This document shows, piece by piece, positions 28,716-37,282 of a stretch of DNA of 64,000 nt. Origin of the DNA: Parvibium lacunae (GTDB taxonomy: Bacteria > Pseudomonadota > Gammaproteobacteria > Burkholderiales > Burkholderiaceae_D); contig NZ_QPGB01000003.1 of assembly GCF_003335215.1 (NCBI RefSeq), positions 1-64,000 of the forward strand, given 5' to 3'. The notes under the pieces were generated by a model. It searched no databases. It was not told the origin of the DNA and saw only the letters and a list, made by a program, of their open reading frames with translations. Position 1 is the stretch's first letter, and the number at the start of each line of letters is the position of its first letter. The position numbers and the translations under genes were made by a program.

Positions 28716-29873
28716 ATGACAACCGCAGACGACCAAGCAGCGCAAGCAGAACGGGCCTTTGCCCCAACGCAACCCTTTAATCGCGAGGAGGGGCCGGTAG
28801 CCCCGCCGCCGCACGCTGCGGCGGGAACGAACGCCGCAGTCACTGCGCCACTTCCCTTAACCTTTACGGGATCAGGCAGTGAGTACTTTCGTATCTGGAT
28901 CATTAACCTGATGCTCTCCATCGTTACACTAGGCGTTTACTCAGCCTGGGCCAAGGTCCGACGTTTGCAATATCTGTATCGAAATACCCAACTGAATGGC
29001 TCACCATTTGATTACCATGGCGATCCAATGGCGATTTTGAAAGGACGGGCGATCGTTGTTGGTTTGGTGATTTTGAATAACGTCTTGGGCGGTTTACACC
29101 CGTTACTTGCGGCTTTCGCTGGGATCGCTTTGGGTTTAGCCTTGCCCTGGCTGATGATCCGCTCCCTGCACTTTCGGTTACGCAATACTAGCTATCGGAG
29201 CCTGCGCTTTGGTTTTTACGGCACTTACAAAGAAGCGATTCGCCTATTTTGGACCTGGCCGATTTTATTGGTCATTACCTTATTTACAACCTTACCCTTG
29301 TGGTTACAACGGCTCAAGACTTTTCAGACAAACCACAGCCAATACGGCGACACCGGCTTTAAATTTACCGCCAGCCCTAAAGCGTATTATGGCTTGTTTG
29401 CCCGCGTCGCGGGCTTGGCGCTATTGCCTCTGGTGCTCTTAAGTCTTGCCGCGACTATTATTGGCTGGGGGGCGCAGACACAAGGTGAAACGCTGGCGGT
29501 TGGCCTAGGCATCGGGCTTTTCGTGGCAGCAGGGATTAGCTATCTGATCGCCCTGCTGGTTGCTCGGCCCTTTTACTTGGCAAAGATGCAAAACCTAGTC
29601 TGGAACCATACCAAGCTTGGACAGCATCAGTTCAGTAGCCGGGCTAAGGTTTGGCCTCTCGTCAAAATTGTGGTGACAAATACACTGCTCACGCTGATCA
29701 CGATTGGTTTGTATTACCCTTTCGCACAAATCCGCTTGCTGCAATATCGTCTCAGCGTTTTATCCTTGCAGCCCAAAGGCAGCTTGGAAACCTTTATTGC
29801 CGAGCAGCAATCCGAACATGGCGCCCTGGGCGAAGAAGCAGCGGAATGGTTTGATTTTGATTTATCGCTCTAA
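28716..29873 (+). CDS. DUF898 (YjgN-type) membrane protein with internal repeat
   Basis: This is a polytopic membrane protein of the DUF898/YjgN family, of unknown function. After a 45-residue Pro/Ala-rich cytoplasmic tail it has 'FRIWIINLMLSIVTLGVYSA' with 'WAKVRRLQYLYRNTQLNGSP'. Near the C-terminus the same pattern returns as 'VVTNTLLTLITIGLYYPFAQ' and 'IRLLQYRLSVLSLQPKGSL', an internal repeat of a helix plus basic, Tyr/Leu-rich segment. At least six helices lie in all. It is 385 aa. GGGAGG precedes the ATG. The downstream M48 peptidase starts 18 bases later, and the two genes look like a functional pair. Confidence 0.8.
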   Translation: MTTADDQAAQAERAFAPTQPFNREEGPVAPPPHAAAGTNAAVTAPLPLTFTGSGSEYFRIWIINLMLSIVTLGVYSAWAKVRRLQYLYRNTQLNGSPFDYHGDPMAILKGRAIVVGLVILNNVLGGLHPLLAAFAGIALGLALPWLMIRSLHFRLRNTSYRSLRFGFYGTYKEAIRLFWTWPILLVITLFTTLPLWLQRLKTFQTNHSQYGDTGFKFTASPKAYYGLFARVAGLALLPLVLLSLAATIIGWGAQTQGETLAVGLGIGLFVAAGISYLIALLVARPFYLAKMQNLVWNHTKLGQHQFSSRAKVWPLVKIVVTNTLLTLITIGLYYPFAQIRLLQYRLSVLSLQPKGSLETFIAEQQSEHGALGEEAAEWFDFDLSL

Positions 29874-29891
29874 GCCATCGCAATAACCACT

Positions 29892-30968
29892 ATGGCTACC
29901 CCCACCTTCTCCACAACCGGGTTCAGCAACATGGCAGCGCGCTACTTTGATGGCAAGCGCAGCCAATCTCACGATGTCACGCTGCGGGTCATCGACCAAT
30001 CCCTCCATCTGGTCGATACCGACGGACAGCTAATCCGCACCGACGCCCTTGCCACATTGCACGTCTCTGAGCGGTTACAGCATGCGCCTCGCCTCGTTAG
30101 TTTCCCCGATGGCGCGCAGCTTGAAATCACTGACCATGCTGCCTTTGCTGCGTTACTCACGGCGACGGGTTTCCATGATCCCGTGGTCAGTCAGTGGCAA
30201 CAAAGTTGGCGGGCGACCTTGATCGCCTTGTGCCTCACGCTCGTCTGTGTCGTGATCGGCTACCGCTGGGCCCTGCCAAAAGTCAGTGCGGTGATCGCCC
30301 ATGAGACGCCGTATGAGTGGAGTGAAGCCCTCAGTAAACAAACCCTTCTGACACTGGAAAAAATGTGGCTCTCCCCCACGCAATTACCACCCTCCCAGCA
30401 AGCAGCTCTCACGCAATCCCTGCAAGCCATGGTTGCGGAACAAACTGACTTACCCCCCCTTAAACTACTTTTCTATCGCAGCCCCAGATTGGGGGCGAAC
30501 GCCTTTGCCCTGCCTGATGGCACGTTGATTATCACCGATGAACTCATCAAGCTCACCAATAACACTGAAGAAGTCTTGGCTGTCTTGGCACATGAGGTTG
30601 GGCATGTCGCCGAGCGTCATGGGGTGCGTATGGCGGTACAAGCCAGTTTTGTTGGGTTTGTTATCGGTTGGTATCTCGGCGATATCTCCAGCGCCTTGGC
30701 GACGCTCTCAGGGACCCTGTTGGAACTTGGCTATTCGCGTGAATTTGAATTCGAGGCGGATGCTTATGCGGCAGAGCTCCTCCAGCAACACCAACGTTCA
30801 CCGCGCTTGCTGGCCAATGCCTTAAGAAAACTAGCGGATACTGGCACGCCCGACACCGCTGAGGGCACCAAAGACGAGGTAGCGCGCCGGCCCGCCTTGG
30901 GCGAATATTTCTCGAGCCACCCCGATACCTTGGCCCGGATTACCCGTTTAGAGCAACACGCGCCTTAA
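29892..30968 (+). CDS. M48-family metallopeptidase (membrane-anchored)
   Basis: This is a zinc peptidase of the M48 (HtpX/Ste24/BepA/LoiP) group. The N-terminal 100 residues form a domain with 'MAARYFDGKRSQSHDVTLRV', then one membrane helix at about 112-130 ('ATLIALCLTLVCVVIGYRWA'). The catalytic site is 'VLAHEVGHVAERHG' (His234, Glu235, His238) with the third ligand in 'EFEFEADAYAAELL'. 'NAFALPDGTLIITDELI' and 'YFSSHPDTLARITRLEQH' are standard for the family. It probably works in the periplasm on misfolded or membrane proteins. It is co-transcribed with the DUF898 gene. Its stop lies three bases from that of the convergent EamA gene. Confidence 0.88.
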   Translation: MATPTFSTTGFSNMAARYFDGKRSQSHDVTLRVIDQSLHLVDTDGQLIRTDALATLHVSERLQHAPRLVSFPDGAQLEITDHAAFAALLTATGFHDPVVSQWQQSWRATLIALCLTLVCVVIGYRWALPKVSAVIAHETPYEWSEALSKQTLLTLEKMWLSPTQLPPSQQAALTQSLQAMVAEQTDLPPLKLLFYRSPRLGANAFALPDGTLIITDELIKLTNNTEEVLAVLAHEVGHVAERHGVRMAVQASFVGFVIGWYLGDISSALATLSGTLLELGYSREFEFEADAYAAELLQQHQRSPRLLANALRKLADTGTPDTAEGTKDEVARRPALGEYFSSHPDTLARITRLEQHAP

Positions 30969-30971
30969 ACA

Positions 30972-31910
30972 TCAAGACGCGTGCGATGCCGGCGAGGTTG
31001 CCGGGCGGCCAAGTACCATTGCCAGTGCAACGAGTAGCATCAGTAAGGCGGCATAATCTTGCCAATGGGGTCGTTCGCCCAACCAAAGCATACCCGCTAC
31101 GACCCCGACCACCGGAATCAACATGATCGATAAGCTGGAGATCACTGGTGGTAACGTACGAGCCAAACGAAACCAAACCACATGACAAAAAGCGAAAACC
31201 ACTAGGGCATTGTAAAGAATCTCCACCCATTCGCGCCCAGTTGGCCATAACCAACCCGGCCATTCCAACACGATTGAAGCAAGCCACATGCAAGGCGTCG
31301 TAATGACCAGCATCCACCAAGTTAATACAGTGGACTCCACCGGAATCGGCATTTTTCTGAGTAACACCGTCCCCAGCCCCCAGGCGGCTGCCGCAATTAG
31401 CATAAAGACCGTCCCAACAGGCGCAATTGCCAGCCGCTGCCACTCACTGGCCAGTAACAGCACAATACCAAGCGCACCGGCACACAAGCCAAGCCAATGT
31501 CGGCGAGCCAAGCGTTCGCGCAATAACCAGACTGCGGCCAACGCCGCCCATAGAGGCATCGTGTAACCCAACACCGCTGCCCGTCCCGATGCCAATAATG
31601 TCACGCCGTAGATTGCAAATAAGTGCCATATCACCATGTTGGGAATAGCCAGCAGGACCACGTCGCCCACATGTTGGCGAGGCATCAAACACGCTCGCCA
31701 GCCGCCTTTCTGACATAGCAACCATACGCCCAGGGCAATCACGCCACCAGTCATGCTGATGCTGCGAAAGAAAAGTGGCGGTAACTCGCGCACAGCATCT
31801 TTCATGACTGGCCAATTGATGCCCCAGAATAAGGTCAACAAAATGAGTAATAGCCCATCCCGCCAATTTTGCGGGCGGATTCGCTGTAACATCTGTGTCA
31901 TTAGCATCAT
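30972..31910 (-). CDS. EamA/DMT-superfamily permease
   Basis: This is an inner-membrane drug/metabolite exporter-like protein with about ten helices formed by two EamA repeats. The first starts 'LLLILLTLFWGINWPVMKDA'; the second contains 'MLIAAAAWGLGTVLLRKM' and ends 'SIMLIPVVGVVAGMLWLGE' with 'LLMLLVALAMVLGRP'. The product is 312 aa from ATG 31910, which has AGGA before it. Cargo cannot be assigned. It diverges from pyrF with 62 bases between starts. Confidence 0.85.
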   Translation of the reverse strand: MMLMTQMLQRIRPQNWRDGLLLILLTLFWGINWPVMKDAVRELPPLFFRSISMTGGVIALGVWLLCQKGGWRACLMPRQHVGDVVLLAIPNMVIWHLFAIYGVTLLASGRAAVLGYTMPLWAALAAVWLLRERLARRHWLGLCAGALGIVLLLASEWQRLAIAPVGTVFMLIAAAAWGLGTVLLRKMPIPVESTVLTWWMLVITTPCMWLASIVLEWPGWLWPTGREWVEILYNALVVFAFCHVVWFRLARTLPPVISSLSIMLIPVVGVVAGMLWLGERPHWQDYAALLMLLVALAMVLGRPATSPASHAS

Positions 31911-31972
31911 TGGTCCTGAGTCAACATGGGTTTGAATGTCCGGTTGCTTGGGCGTAAATAGGATAACTCACT

Positions 31973-32797
31973 GTGAACTACACCCAAGCACTTCAAACAC
32001 GTTGGATTAACCATAACACATTGCTCTGTGTTGGGCTTGATCCCGACCCCCGAAAAATCCCGGCGCATTTACAAGATTACGATGATCCGTTACTGCATTT
32101 CTTGCGCAGCATCATCGACAGCACCGCTGACCTGGTTTGCGCCTTTAAGCCCCAGATAGCCTATTTCTCCGCTATTCACGCGGAAGATAAACTTGAAACT
32201 TTAATTGATTATATTCACCATAACTACCCCGGCATTCCGGTGATTCTAGATGCCAAGCGTGGCGACATTGGTGCGACCGCCGAACAATATGCACGTGAAG
32301 CCTTTGAGCGTTACAAAGCGGATGCAGTGACAGTCAACCCCTACATGGGTGGCGATACCCTCGAACCCTATTTGGCTTATTCTGATAAAGGGGTGATCGT
32401 GTTATGTCGCACCTCCAATCCTGGTGGTGATGATTTTCAAATGTTACCGGTGCCGGTGAATGGTCAAAGCCAACCGCTGTACCAATACGTTGCCCACAAA
32501 GCTGCCACGGCATGGAATCGCAACGGTAACGTCAGCCTTGTGGTGGGTGCAACGTATCCGGCAGAATTAGCCGCTGTACGCCAGATAATTGGCGACATGC
32601 CGTTACTCGTCCCCGGCATTGGCGCCCAAGGTGGTGATGTACAAGCGGCTGTGCAGGCAGGCAAAACCCCGCTGGGCAGTGGCTTAGTGATTAATTCTTC
32701 ACGGGCGATTTTGTATGCCAGCCAAGGCGCAGATTTTGCCGATCAAGCCCGCGCCGTCGCACTCGCGACCCAAACTGAGATCAATCAATATCGCTGA
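31973..32797 (+). CDS. pyrF: Orotidine 5'-phosphate decarboxylase (type 2)
   Basis: PyrF makes UMP from OMP, the last step of de novo pyrimidine synthesis. This is the longer type-2 form (274 aa) seen in actinobacteria and betaproteobacteria. The active-site Lys-Asp cluster is in '[20 protein letters not shown]', '[16 protein letters not shown]' follows, and '[19 protein letters not shown]' binds phosphate. The start is GTG at 31973, with AGGA ten bases upstream. The 134 bases after it hold no clear terminator. Confidence 0.94.
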   Translation: MNYTQALQTRWINHNTLLCVGLDPDPRKIPAHLQDYDDPLLHFLRSIIDSTADLVCAFKPQIAYFSAIHAEDKLETLIDYIHHNYPGIPVILDAKRGDIGATAEQYAREAFERYKADAVTVNPYMGGDTLEPYLAYSDKGVIVLCRTSNPGGDDFQMLPVPVNGQSQPLYQYVAHKAATAWNRNGNVSLVVGATYPAELAAVRQIIGDMPLLVPGIGAQGGDVQAAVQAGKTPLGSGLVINSSRAILYASQGADFADQARAVALATQTEINQYR

Positions 32798-32931
32798 CCC
32801 GAAAACAGGGGGTAATGACATGAATCTCTCTGTTTACCTCCCCGTACTCCCCCGAAGTAAGGTCATGCGGTTACCTTTTCAAGCGTAGTCCGAAAGAGTA
32901 GACTGCAAGCGTTCAGAGGAGGAAATCAAGC

Positions 32932-33618
32932 ATGCGTATCTTACTCGCCGAAGACGATCTGGTATTAGCGGACGGCCTCTCGCGGTCGTTGCGTCAGAGT
33001 GGCTATGCGGTGGACTGTGTGAATCATGGCGGGCAGGCAGATACAGCCCTCACCACACAATCTTATGATCTGTTGATCTTGGATCTGGGTTTACCCGTGC
33101 TGAATGGCTTGGAAGTGCTAAAGCGCCTGCGTGCCCGCAAAGGGCCACAAGCTAATTTACCGGTGTTGATTTTGACCGCTGCCGATGGCGTTGAGCAACG
33201 CGTGCAAGGCTTAGACCTTGGTGCAGATGACTACATGGCAAAGCCGTTTGCGTTGAATGAATTGGAGGCCCGCGTGCGTGCCTTAACTCGCCGTGCAAGC
33301 GGGACCAGTTCTCCCCTGATTCACCATGGCCCCTTGACTTACGATACGATCGGCCATGTGGCAACGCTACATGGGCAGCCTATTGAGTTATCGGCGCGCG
33401 AAGTAGGTCTACTTGAAATTCTCTTACAACGCAGCGGCCGGCTCGTCAGCAAAGAGCAGTTGGTAGATCATCTGTGCGAGTGGGGCGAAGAAGTCAGTAA
33501 TAACGCAATCGAAGTCTATGTCCATCGCTTACGCAAAAAAATTGAGTGCGATGGCGTTCAAATCAATACCGTTCGCGGCTTAGGGTATTGTTTGCAAAAA
33601 CCTCCTTCAGCGCAGTAA
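32932..33618 (+). CDS. OmpR-family response regulator (TctD/QseB-like)
   Basis: This is a DNA-binding response regulator. Its receiver has 'LLAEDDLVLADGLSRSLRQ', the phosphoacceptor Asp51 in 'LLILDLGLPVLNG', and Lys in 'YMAKPFALNELEARVRAL'. The winged helix covers about residues 130-225 ('LSAREVGLLEILLQRSG', 'NAIEVYVHRLRKKIE', 'TVRGLGYCL'). A strong ribosome site AGAGGAGG precedes the ATG. The kinase gene begins eight bases after its stop. In relatives this pair controls tricarboxylate or other carboxylate uptake genes. Here the next gene is an MFS carrier, which is the probable target. Confidence 0.92.
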   Translation: MRILLAEDDLVLADGLSRSLRQSGYAVDCVNHGGQADTALTTQSYDLLILDLGLPVLNGLEVLKRLRARKGPQANLPVLILTAADGVEQRVQGLDLGADDYMAKPFALNELEARVRALTRRASGTSSPLIHHGPLTYDTIGHVATLHGQPIELSAREVGLLEILLQRSGRLVSKEQLVDHLCEWGEEVSNNAIEVYVHRLRKKIECDGVQINTVRGLGYCLQKPPSAQ

Positions 33619-33625
33619 AGCACGC

Positions 33626-35242
33626 ATGGCACGGTTTCCCTTGCGACGTCGCCAACGCGCCGAATCAGACAGCAACCCTCCCCCGGATGAAGCCTCGCGC
33701 TCACTGTTCGGTGAGATTTTAGACTGGATGCTTGCCCCCCTTCTGTTGCTCTGGCCCATGAGCATTGGGGTTACCTATTTGGTGGCTCAAGCGATTGCTA
33801 ATGGCCCGTTTGATCGAGCGCTGGATGACAGTACTACGGTGTTGGCGCAACAGCTCAAGGTGATGCAGGGGCAACTCGTGCTGTCGCTGCCCTTGCCTGC
33901 ACGAGACATTTTGCGGGCCGATGACACGGACAGTATTTACTTTCAAGTGTTGGGGAGTCGAGGGGAACTGTTAGCCGGTGAGGAAAACTTACCCTTACCC
34001 AATGAGGCTGAGAATAACGACTGGCAGCGCCAGCCATCACTCACCCATGTGGTCAGGCTACGTAACGATACCTTTAACGGTCAAGAGGTGCGCATCGCCT
34101 ATACCTGGGTCAAGCCCGCAGCCTTGCCCACTGCCGCCCAGCCGGCGCTGGTCCAAGTCGCAGAAACCTTGGATAAACGCGGGCAGCTCGCCAATGAGAT
34201 TGTGAAAGGGGTGATCCTGCCACAATTCATTATTTTGCCAATTGCCGTCATTCTGGTCTGGTTTGGCCTCACTCGTGGTATTCGTCCACTGGCCGAGTTA
34301 CAGCAGCGACTGCGCGCGCGCCGATCCGACGATTTATCCGCGATTGATACGCGGCAAGCCCCCGAGGAGCTCACACCGTTACTGCATGCGTTTAATGATT
34401 TATTGCACAAGCTAGATCAGACCGTGAGCGGACAAAAACGCTTCATTGCCGATGCCGCCCATCAAATGAAAACCCCCTTAGCCGGGTTGCGGATGCAGGC
34501 GGAGTTAGCGCTGACTGAGCGTGATCCAGAACGCATCAAACATAGCTTGCGACTGCTGGCGCAGAGTACAGAACGCGCCACGCGGCTGATTAATCAGCTC
34601 CTGTCAATGGCCCGTGCCGAAAGCACTGTTGAAGGCAGCATGCAGTTTACCGTGATCGACCTCAACCAGTTGGCCAAAGAAACCATTCAAACCTGGCTGA
34701 ATCGGGCCCTGGCGCAACAGGTTGACCTTGGTTTTGAGAGCCTAACCGAAGAAGCAGGACTGCCCGTACAGGTGATGGGAAACGCGACGTTATTGCATGA
34801 ACTACTGAATAATTTAATTGACAATGCTTTCCGCTATGCGCTTCCAAGTCGAGGGATTGCCGTCATCACGCTACGCGTCGGCATGGACCTTGCCACCCAG
34901 CAGAATTTCATCGAGCTGGAAGACAACGGCCCTGGTATTCCCAGCACCGAGCGCACATTAATCTTTGAACGCTTTTATCGCGTGCTAGGTACGCAGACCG
35001 ATGGCAGTGGTCTCGGGTTGGCGATAGCCCGTGAAATTGCGGCTTTGCATAATGCCCAAATTGAAGTTCTGGATCCCCGTATACCCAATACCCTGTCATC
35101 CAATTTGTCTCATGCAATGCAACAAGACTCACCGCCAATCTCTCCTAGCCGAACGGGCGTGCGGTTCGTGATTAGTTTTCCGCGATTTGTGCAACACAGC
35201 GAAGCCGAGCAAGCGAGCTTACGTTGGCACGAATCTTTGTAA
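33626..35242 (+). CDS. Sensor histidine kinase of the TctE type (2CSK_N domain)
   Basis: This is the partner kinase of the preceding regulator. The N-terminal helix 'WMLAPLLLLWPMSIGVTYLV' and the following periplasmic stretch ('ALDDSTTVLAQQLKVMQG', 'VLGSRGELLAGEENLP') are the 2CSK_N region. A second helix at about 200-222 leads into a HAMP-like linker. The H-box is 'FIADAAHQMKTPLAGLRMQA' (His279), the N-box 'LLNNLIDNAFRYA', and G-boxes are 'DNGPGIPSTE' and 'GSGLGLAIAREIAAL'. An insert of about 25 residues ('IPNTLSSNLSHAMQQDSPPI') precedes the last strand. It is 538 aa. TctE kinases usually sense carboxylates in the periplasm. Confidence 0.92.
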   Translation: MARFPLRRRQRAESDSNPPPDEASRSLFGEILDWMLAPLLLLWPMSIGVTYLVAQAIANGPFDRALDDSTTVLAQQLKVMQGQLVLSLPLPARDILRADDTDSIYFQVLGSRGELLAGEENLPLPNEAENNDWQRQPSLTHVVRLRNDTFNGQEVRIAYTWVKPAALPTAAQPALVQVAETLDKRGQLANEIVKGVILPQFIILPIAVILVWFGLTRGIRPLAELQQRLRARRSDDLSAIDTRQAPEELTPLLHAFNDLLHKLDQTVSGQKRFIADAAHQMKTPLAGLRMQAELALTERDPERIKHSLRLLAQSTERATRLINQLLSMARAESTVEGSMQFTVIDLNQLAKETIQTWLNRALAQQVDLGFESLTEEAGLPVQVMGNATLLHELLNNLIDNAFRYALPSRGIAVITLRVGMDLATQQNFIELEDNGPGIPSTERTLIFERFYRVLGTQTDGSGLGLAIAREIAALHNAQIEVLDPRIPNTLSSNLSHAMQQDSPPISPSRTGVRFVISFPRFVQHSEAEQASLRWHESL

Positions 35243-35319
35243 GGAAAAGGTAAGTTCTTTCCTGAATGATGTAACAAGCAGGCAATGACTCTGCTCACAA
35301 CACTTATCAGGAGACAGCA

Positions 35320-36978
35320 ATGGCAAACGCGGCGATCAATCATGCTCCCCGCCCGATGACACCCGAGGAAAGAAAAGTTGTCCTCGCTTCGTCTTTGGGC
35401 ACTGTATTTGAATGGTATGACTTTTATCTGTTTGGGGTGATGGCCGTCATCATCGGTAAGCAGTTTTTTGCGCCGCTTGATGAAGCAACCCGAGTTATTT
35501 TTACCTTACTCGCTTTCGCCGCAGGCTTCGCCGTGCGGCCATTTGGAGCGCTCGTGTTCGGTCGCCTGGGTGACTTGGTTGGCCGTAAATACACCTTCCT
35601 GGTGACGATTCTGATCATGGGCGCCTCCACCTTTGTGGTGGGCTTACTCCCCAATTACAACAGCATCGGCATTGCAGCACCGATCATCCTGATTTCATTG
35701 CGCTTACTACAAGGTTTAGCGCTTGGTGGGGAATATGGCGGCGCCGCTACTTATGTTGCAGAGCATGCGCCACATGGTAAACGGGGGGCTTACACCGCTT
35801 GGATTCAAACGACAGCGACAGTGGGACTGATGCTGGCGCTACTCGTAATTCTGGGGACTCGAACCACGCTCGGCGAAGAAAAATTTGCTGACTGGGGCTG
35901 GCGTATTCCTTACCTGGTCTCCATTTTCTTGCTAGGTATTTCGCTGTGGATCCGTCTGCAATTAAATGAATCGCCTGCCTTCAAGAAAATGAAAGACGAA
36001 GGGAAGCATTCCAAAGCGCCGCTCACCGAATCGTTCGGCCAGTGGAAAAATTTGAAAGTGGTGATTCTCGCCCTCATCGGCCTGACCGCCGGACAAGCCG
36101 TGGTTTGGTATACCGGTCAGTTCTATGCGCTTTTCTTCCTTGAGAAAATGCTCAAAATCGATGGTGCCACCGCTAACCTGATGATTGCAGCTTCATTGAT
36201 TATCGGCACACCATTCTTTCTGCTGTTTGGCTCGCTCTCTGACAAAATCGGGCGAAAACCCATCATTATGGCCGGTTGCCTGATTGCAGCGCTCACCTAC
36301 TTCCCCCTGTTCAAAGGACTCACCCATTACGGTAATCCGGCTTTGGAGGCGGCGCTGGCCAAGTCTCCCATCACAGTCGTGGCTGACCCAGCACAATGCT
36401 CTTTCCAATTTAACCCAACCGGGACCGCGAAATTCACAAGCTCTTGTGATGTCGCAAAAGCCTACCTGGCACAAAATGGCTTGAACTACACCAATGTTGC
36501 TGCAGGCAGTGGCGCTGTTGCCCAGGTCAAAATCGGGGAAACGGTTATTAATGCCTATGATGGGAAAGCACCTGATGCGAAAGCCCAGGGCGATCGCTTC
36601 AAGAAAGAAATGAGTGAAGCAATCAAAGCGGCAGGTTACCCAGCCAAGGCTGATCCAGCGCAAATCAATAAACCAATGCTGATCGTGTTGCTGACCATTA
36701 TGGTGATTTACGTCACGATGGTTTACGGGCCCATCGCCGCGATGTTGGTCGAGCTCTTCCCCACCCGGATTCGCTACACCTCGATGTCGCTGCCGTATCA
36801 CATTGGCAACGGCTGGTTTGGCGGCTTCTTGCCCGCGACATCGTTTGCGATTGTGGCGGCGCAAGGGGACATCTATTCGGGCCTATGGTATCCGATCATT
36901 ATTGCAACAATTACGTTGGTTATTGGCACACTTTTCGTGCCAGAAACTAAAGATATCGACATTTACGCTGAGGATTAA
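35320..36978 (+). CDS. MFS transporter of the metabolite:H+ symporter (MHS) family with a large loop insert
   Basis: This is an inner-membrane proton symporter related to ProP, KgtP and ShiA. The MHS signature is visible: 'ASSLGTVFEWYDFYLFG', 'RPFGALVFGRLGDLVGRKYT', 'LRLLQGLALGGEYGGAATYV' and 'ELFPTRIRYTSMSLPYHIGN'. The protein is 552 aa instead of about 430-450 because of a hydrophilic insert at about residues 330-450, between two helices. The insert holds two cysteines ('AQCSFQF', 'SSCDVAK') that could form a disulfide. It lies 77 bases after the TctDE-like kinase with its own AGGAGA site, and is ended by a terminator. The substrate is probably a mono- or dicarboxylate (inference). Confidence 0.9.
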   Translation: MANAAINHAPRPMTPEERKVVLASSLGTVFEWYDFYLFGVMAVIIGKQFFAPLDEATRVIFTLLAFAAGFAVRPFGALVFGRLGDLVGRKYTFLVTILIMGASTFVVGLLPNYNSIGIAAPIILISLRLLQGLALGGEYGGAATYVAEHAPHGKRGAYTAWIQTTATVGLMLALLVILGTRTTLGEEKFADWGWRIPYLVSIFLLGISLWIRLQLNESPAFKKMKDEGKHSKAPLTESFGQWKNLKVVILALIGLTAGQAVVWYTGQFYALFFLEKMLKIDGATANLMIAASLIIGTPFFLLFGSLSDKIGRKPIIMAGCLIAALTYFPLFKGLTHYGNPALEAALAKSPITVVADPAQCSFQFNPTGTAKFTSSCDVAKAYLAQNGLNYTNVAAGSGAVAQVKIGETVINAYDGKAPDAKAQGDRFKKEMSEAIKAAGYPAKADPAQINKPMLIVLLTIMVIYVTMVYGPIAAMLVELFPTRIRYTSMSLPYHIGNGWFGGFLPATSFAIVAAQGDIYSGLWYPIIIATITLVIGTLFVPETKDIDIYAED

Positions 36979-37011
36979 GATAAAATCTGATCTCCCCTAG
37001 TAGCAACCTTA

Positions 37012-37038
37012 GCCCGCCTTTATGGCGGGCATTTTTTT
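37012..37038 (+). terminator. Rho-independent terminator after the MFS gene
   Basis: GCCCGCC (37012-37018) pairs with GGCGGGC (37024-37030) around a five-base loop, followed by A and seven T. It lies 34 bases after the MFS stop codon. Confidence 0.9.
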
Positions 37039-37194
37039 GCCCCCCCCCCCTTTACTAGCAACAACGTCGCCCCAGCCTCCGCTGGATGATTCCAAATCGG
37101 GATCGGCGCCGCCATCACGCCAATACCCGTGTTTCTTGTGTTTATCGGTGATTGGTGCACCACAACATTCCACAAATCAATTTTTCAGATAACT

Positions 37195-37212
37195 ATTTAT
37201 CATTGGATAAAT
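37195..37212. promoter_or_regulatory. Candidate operator of the dctPQM operon
   Basis: ATTTATC-ATTG-GATAAAT is a perfect 7-bp inverted repeat with a four-base centre, in an A/T-rich stretch 71 bases before the dctP start. A LysR-type regulator is encoded at the end of the operon, and this could be its or another regulator's site (inference). Confidence 0.4.
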
Positions 37213-37282
37213 ATATCGGTTCTCCTTACATTCCATCGCACGGTTTCATGCAGCCGTTCATACCAATTAATAGGAGACAAGA

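Larger units (their letters stand above)
36979..37282. promoter_or_regulatory. Spacer with terminator, poly-C run and dctP promoter region
   Basis: This 304-base gap contains, in order, the terminator of the MFS gene (37012-37038), a run of eleven C (37040-37050), an unremarkable stretch, then an A/T-rich segment carrying an 18-base palindrome (37195-37212), and the AGGAGACA ribosome site of dctP. No credible gene is present. The A/T-rich part is the probable promoter/operator of the dctPQM operon. Confidence 0.6.

Noticed and set aside
32810-32890. G-rich/C-rich imperfect pairing after pyrF as a terminator
   Set aside because: The stem needs a two-base bulge and lacks a T-tract.
36193-36864. 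223-codon minus-strand frame inside the MFS gene
   Set aside because: The MFS protein has clear family motifs on the plus strand, and the antisense product has no domain.
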